From contig RFIY01000383.1 of assembly GCA_003695505.1 (NCBI GenBank), positions 1-24,412 on the forward strand: a DNA stretch of 24,412 nt, given 5' to 3'. This DNA comes from Candidatus Dadabacteria bacterium. GTDB taxonomy: Bacteria > J088. The notes beneath the pieces were generated by a model. It made no database searches and was not told where the DNA came from. It worked only from the letters and a program-made list of their open reading frames with translations. Shown piece after piece: positions 22,955 to 24,412 of this stretch (within the stretch, counting starts at the first letter, position 1; the number at the start of each line of letters is the position of its first letter). The position numbers and the translations under genes were made by a program.

Positions 22955-24412
22955 CACCATCCTGGCTGGCGCACTTTGCGCCGTGACTGCGTTCGGGTGT
23001 TCGACCGTACCATCTGAAACCTGCACGTCATCACGAATCGTTGTCGAGGACGCAGGCACGACCGTTACATCCGGCACACTGCTGCTCGACAATCCCGCGG
23101 CGACAGAATGCGATTCCGGCACGTCCGAATCCCCGTTGACACGCGAAGGGGTGCTGACCGCACCGGGCTTCGTTCAGGCGACGATCCTGCCAGACCGTGG
23201 CGGCGTCGAGCTGACCTGGATCGATGCCAATGCGCAGGAAGACGGCTACCTGCTCCAGCGACGACCGGCCGGACTGCCGCAGTGGGCAATCATCGATGTC
23301 TACCCGCCCGACACATCGAGCGCGATCGACCCGCTGAACACCGAAAGTGCCTCCTATTTCTATCGTGTTCTCGCCTTTCAGGATGGCGTGACGCGTGCCG
23401 CGCCGGAGGTGCGTGTTGACTTCCCCGACCAGACGCCGCCAGACACGCAACTGCTGTTCAAACCCCCGACGCTGACTGCCGACAGCGCGGCAACCTTCGT
23501 TTTTGTCAGCAGCGAGGGTGCCGGGCGGTTTACCTGCGTGCTGACGCGCAACGATGAAACACCCAAGGTCGTCTCGTGCGGCGAAGACCTCAACTGCCTG
23601 CTCGGGGACAACCGTTGCCGCGGCAGTTGGACTGGCAGCAACCTGTCTTCGGGAACCTATACCTTCGAAGTCGCGGCGCGCGATCTGGCCGGCAACGAGG
23701 ATCCGACGCCCGCGAAGTATTCCTGGGAAGTTGACCGCGAACCGCCCGTCCTGTCGATTACGCCGCCACCGCCGGTCAAGGTTTACGCCTCGGACAACAT
23801 TACGATCAACTTCAACAGCGACGATCCCAACGCACAGTACTGGTGTACGGTTTCGACATCCGGCGATGCAGTTGCGAAGGTTGGCCCGGTTTCCTGTGAT
23901 CCGGCGAACGGCTTCACCTTCCCGTACGGTCTCGACGGCGTGCAGCGCACGTTTTCCCTGACCGCAACCGACCAGCTCGGGAACTCCGGGCCACCAGCGA
24001 CGCACTCGTTCTGGATCGACCGGACGCCGCCCGAGATCAGCTTCGTCGCCCCTGCAACGATATTTCTGCAACCCGCGAATGCGCTGACGGTGACCATCTC
24101 GCTATCCGATAGCGGAACGGATGTCCTCGATCCGACGGTCCTGTTCCCGAGCGGCTTCACAGAAGTACCCGCGCGCTGCTGGCTGCACTCGGACAATGCC
24201 GGCGTCAATCAGCTCATCGATCCCTGCCTGACCGGCCTCAGCAAGGCTGTGCAGCTCAACATCAATCTGACGGGCCTGCCTGTCACGGACGGCGACTACA
24301 CGCTCGCGGTCACTGTCGAGGATGTTCTCGGAAATACAGGGACGGGCACCTTTTCGTGGCACTTCGACGGGCTGCCGCCGACGCCGGAGTTCACCGCGAC
24401 ACCAACCGATCC
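22938..24412 (+). CDS. Lipoprotein with FnIII and repeated Ig-like domains (C-terminus off window)
   Basis: At least 491 residues, running off the right edge. Signal peptide of 20 residues with lipobox AFGC (Cys21). A fibronectin III-like domain lies near 75-162 (VELTWIDANAQEDGYLLQRR). Then come tandem bacterial Ig-like modules, each opened by a Pro-Pro motif: DQTPPDT (164-170), DREPPVL (266-272), DRTPPEI (361-367) and DGLPPTP (477-483). Each ends with an A/E-x-D-x-x-GN turn (ARDLAGNEDP, ATDQLGNSGP, VEDVLGNTGT). Paired cysteines occur inside the modules. These resemble cadherin-like/Ig-fold repeats of large adhesins and surface proteins in deltaproteobacterial-type genomes. Function is unknown; adhesion or matrix binding is an inference. 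Confidence 0.82.
   Translation, partial: MSWRRDTILAGALCAVTAFGCSTVPSETCTSSRIVVEDAGTTVTSGTLLLDNPAATECDSGTSESPLTREGVLTAPGFVQATILPDRGGVELTWIDANAQEDGYLLQRRPAGLPQWAIIDVYPPDTSSAIDPLNTESASYFYRVLAFQDGVTRAAPEVRVDFPDQTPPDTQLLFKPPTLTADSAATFVFVSSEGAGRFTCVLTRNDETPKVVSCGEDLNCLLGDNRCRGSWTGSNLSSGTYTFEVAARDLAGNEDPTPAKYSWEVDREPPVLSITPPPPVKVYASDNITINFNSDDPNAQYWCTVSTSGDAVAKVGPVSCDPANGFTFPYGLDGVQRTFSLTATDQLGNSGPPATHSFWIDRTPPEISFVAPATIFLQPANALTVTISLSDSGTDVLDPTVLFPSGFTEVPARCWLHSDNAGVNQLIDPCLTGLSKAVQLNINLTGLPVTDGDYTLAVTVEDVLGNTGTGTFSWHFDGLPPTPEFTATPTD

Noticed and set aside
23031-24071. A 346-codon minus-strand open frame
   Set aside because: Antisense to the second FnIII/Ig-like lipoprotein, which has a signal peptide, ribosome site and repeats.

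Overview
High-GC (roughly 60-65% by eye) chromosomal DNA from a Gram-negative bacterium with an outer membrane. Evidence for the outer membrane is the set of lipoproteins, a beta-barrel protein, a LolA-like periplasmic protein and an O-antigen-ligase-like protein. The order sirC, ccsA/hemX, hemA, hemC, cobA-hemD and the FnIII/Ig-like surface lipoproteins recall deltaproteobacterial-type phyla (Desulfobacterota, Myxococcota, Binatota-like). That placement is an inference. I saw no tRNA, rRNA, CRISPR array, insertion sequence or phage gene.

Layout. (A) 1-1840, minus: a YfiR-family (DUF4154) periplasmic protein overlaps by 4 bp a membrane chemoreceptor whose periplasmic part looks like CHASE8 and which has HAMP and receptor signalling domains (cut by the window edge). 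(B) 1941-3584, minus: a large cysteine-rich lipoprotein. (C) 3806-8708, plus: a compact chemosensory operon with every junction overlapping. Its order is receptor without a sensor domain, CheW-like, CheY-like, short CheA, a PAS protein with a histidine-kinase H-box but no ATPase domain, and a zinc-ribbon receiver protein. No cheR, cheB or flagellar gene is visible. (D) 8677-15837, minus: tetrapyrrole genes (sirC, ccsA/hemX-like, hemA, hemC, cobA-hemD fusion) flanked by a zinc alcohol dehydrogenase and an unknown 400-residue membrane protein. The membrane-protein gene runs tail-to-tail into the chemosensory operon with a 32-bp overlap. (E) 15845-21657, minus: beta-barrel protein, LolA-like protein, small secreted protein, RlmI-type rRNA methyltransferase, a TIGR04283-like glycosyltransferase and an O-antigen-ligase-like membrane protein. 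(F) 21734-24412, plus: two overlapping lipoprotein genes with FnIII/Ig-like repeats, the second running off the window.

How they may work together. The receptor in (A) could feed the CheA/CheW of (C), giving a YfiR-type periplasmic switch that acts on a chemosensory kinase instead of on a diguanylate cyclase. The last two proteins of (C) look like extra phospho-acceptor or output components. The genes of (D) take glutamyl-tRNA towards uroporphyrinogen III and precorrin-2/sirohydrochlorin. hemB is not in the window.
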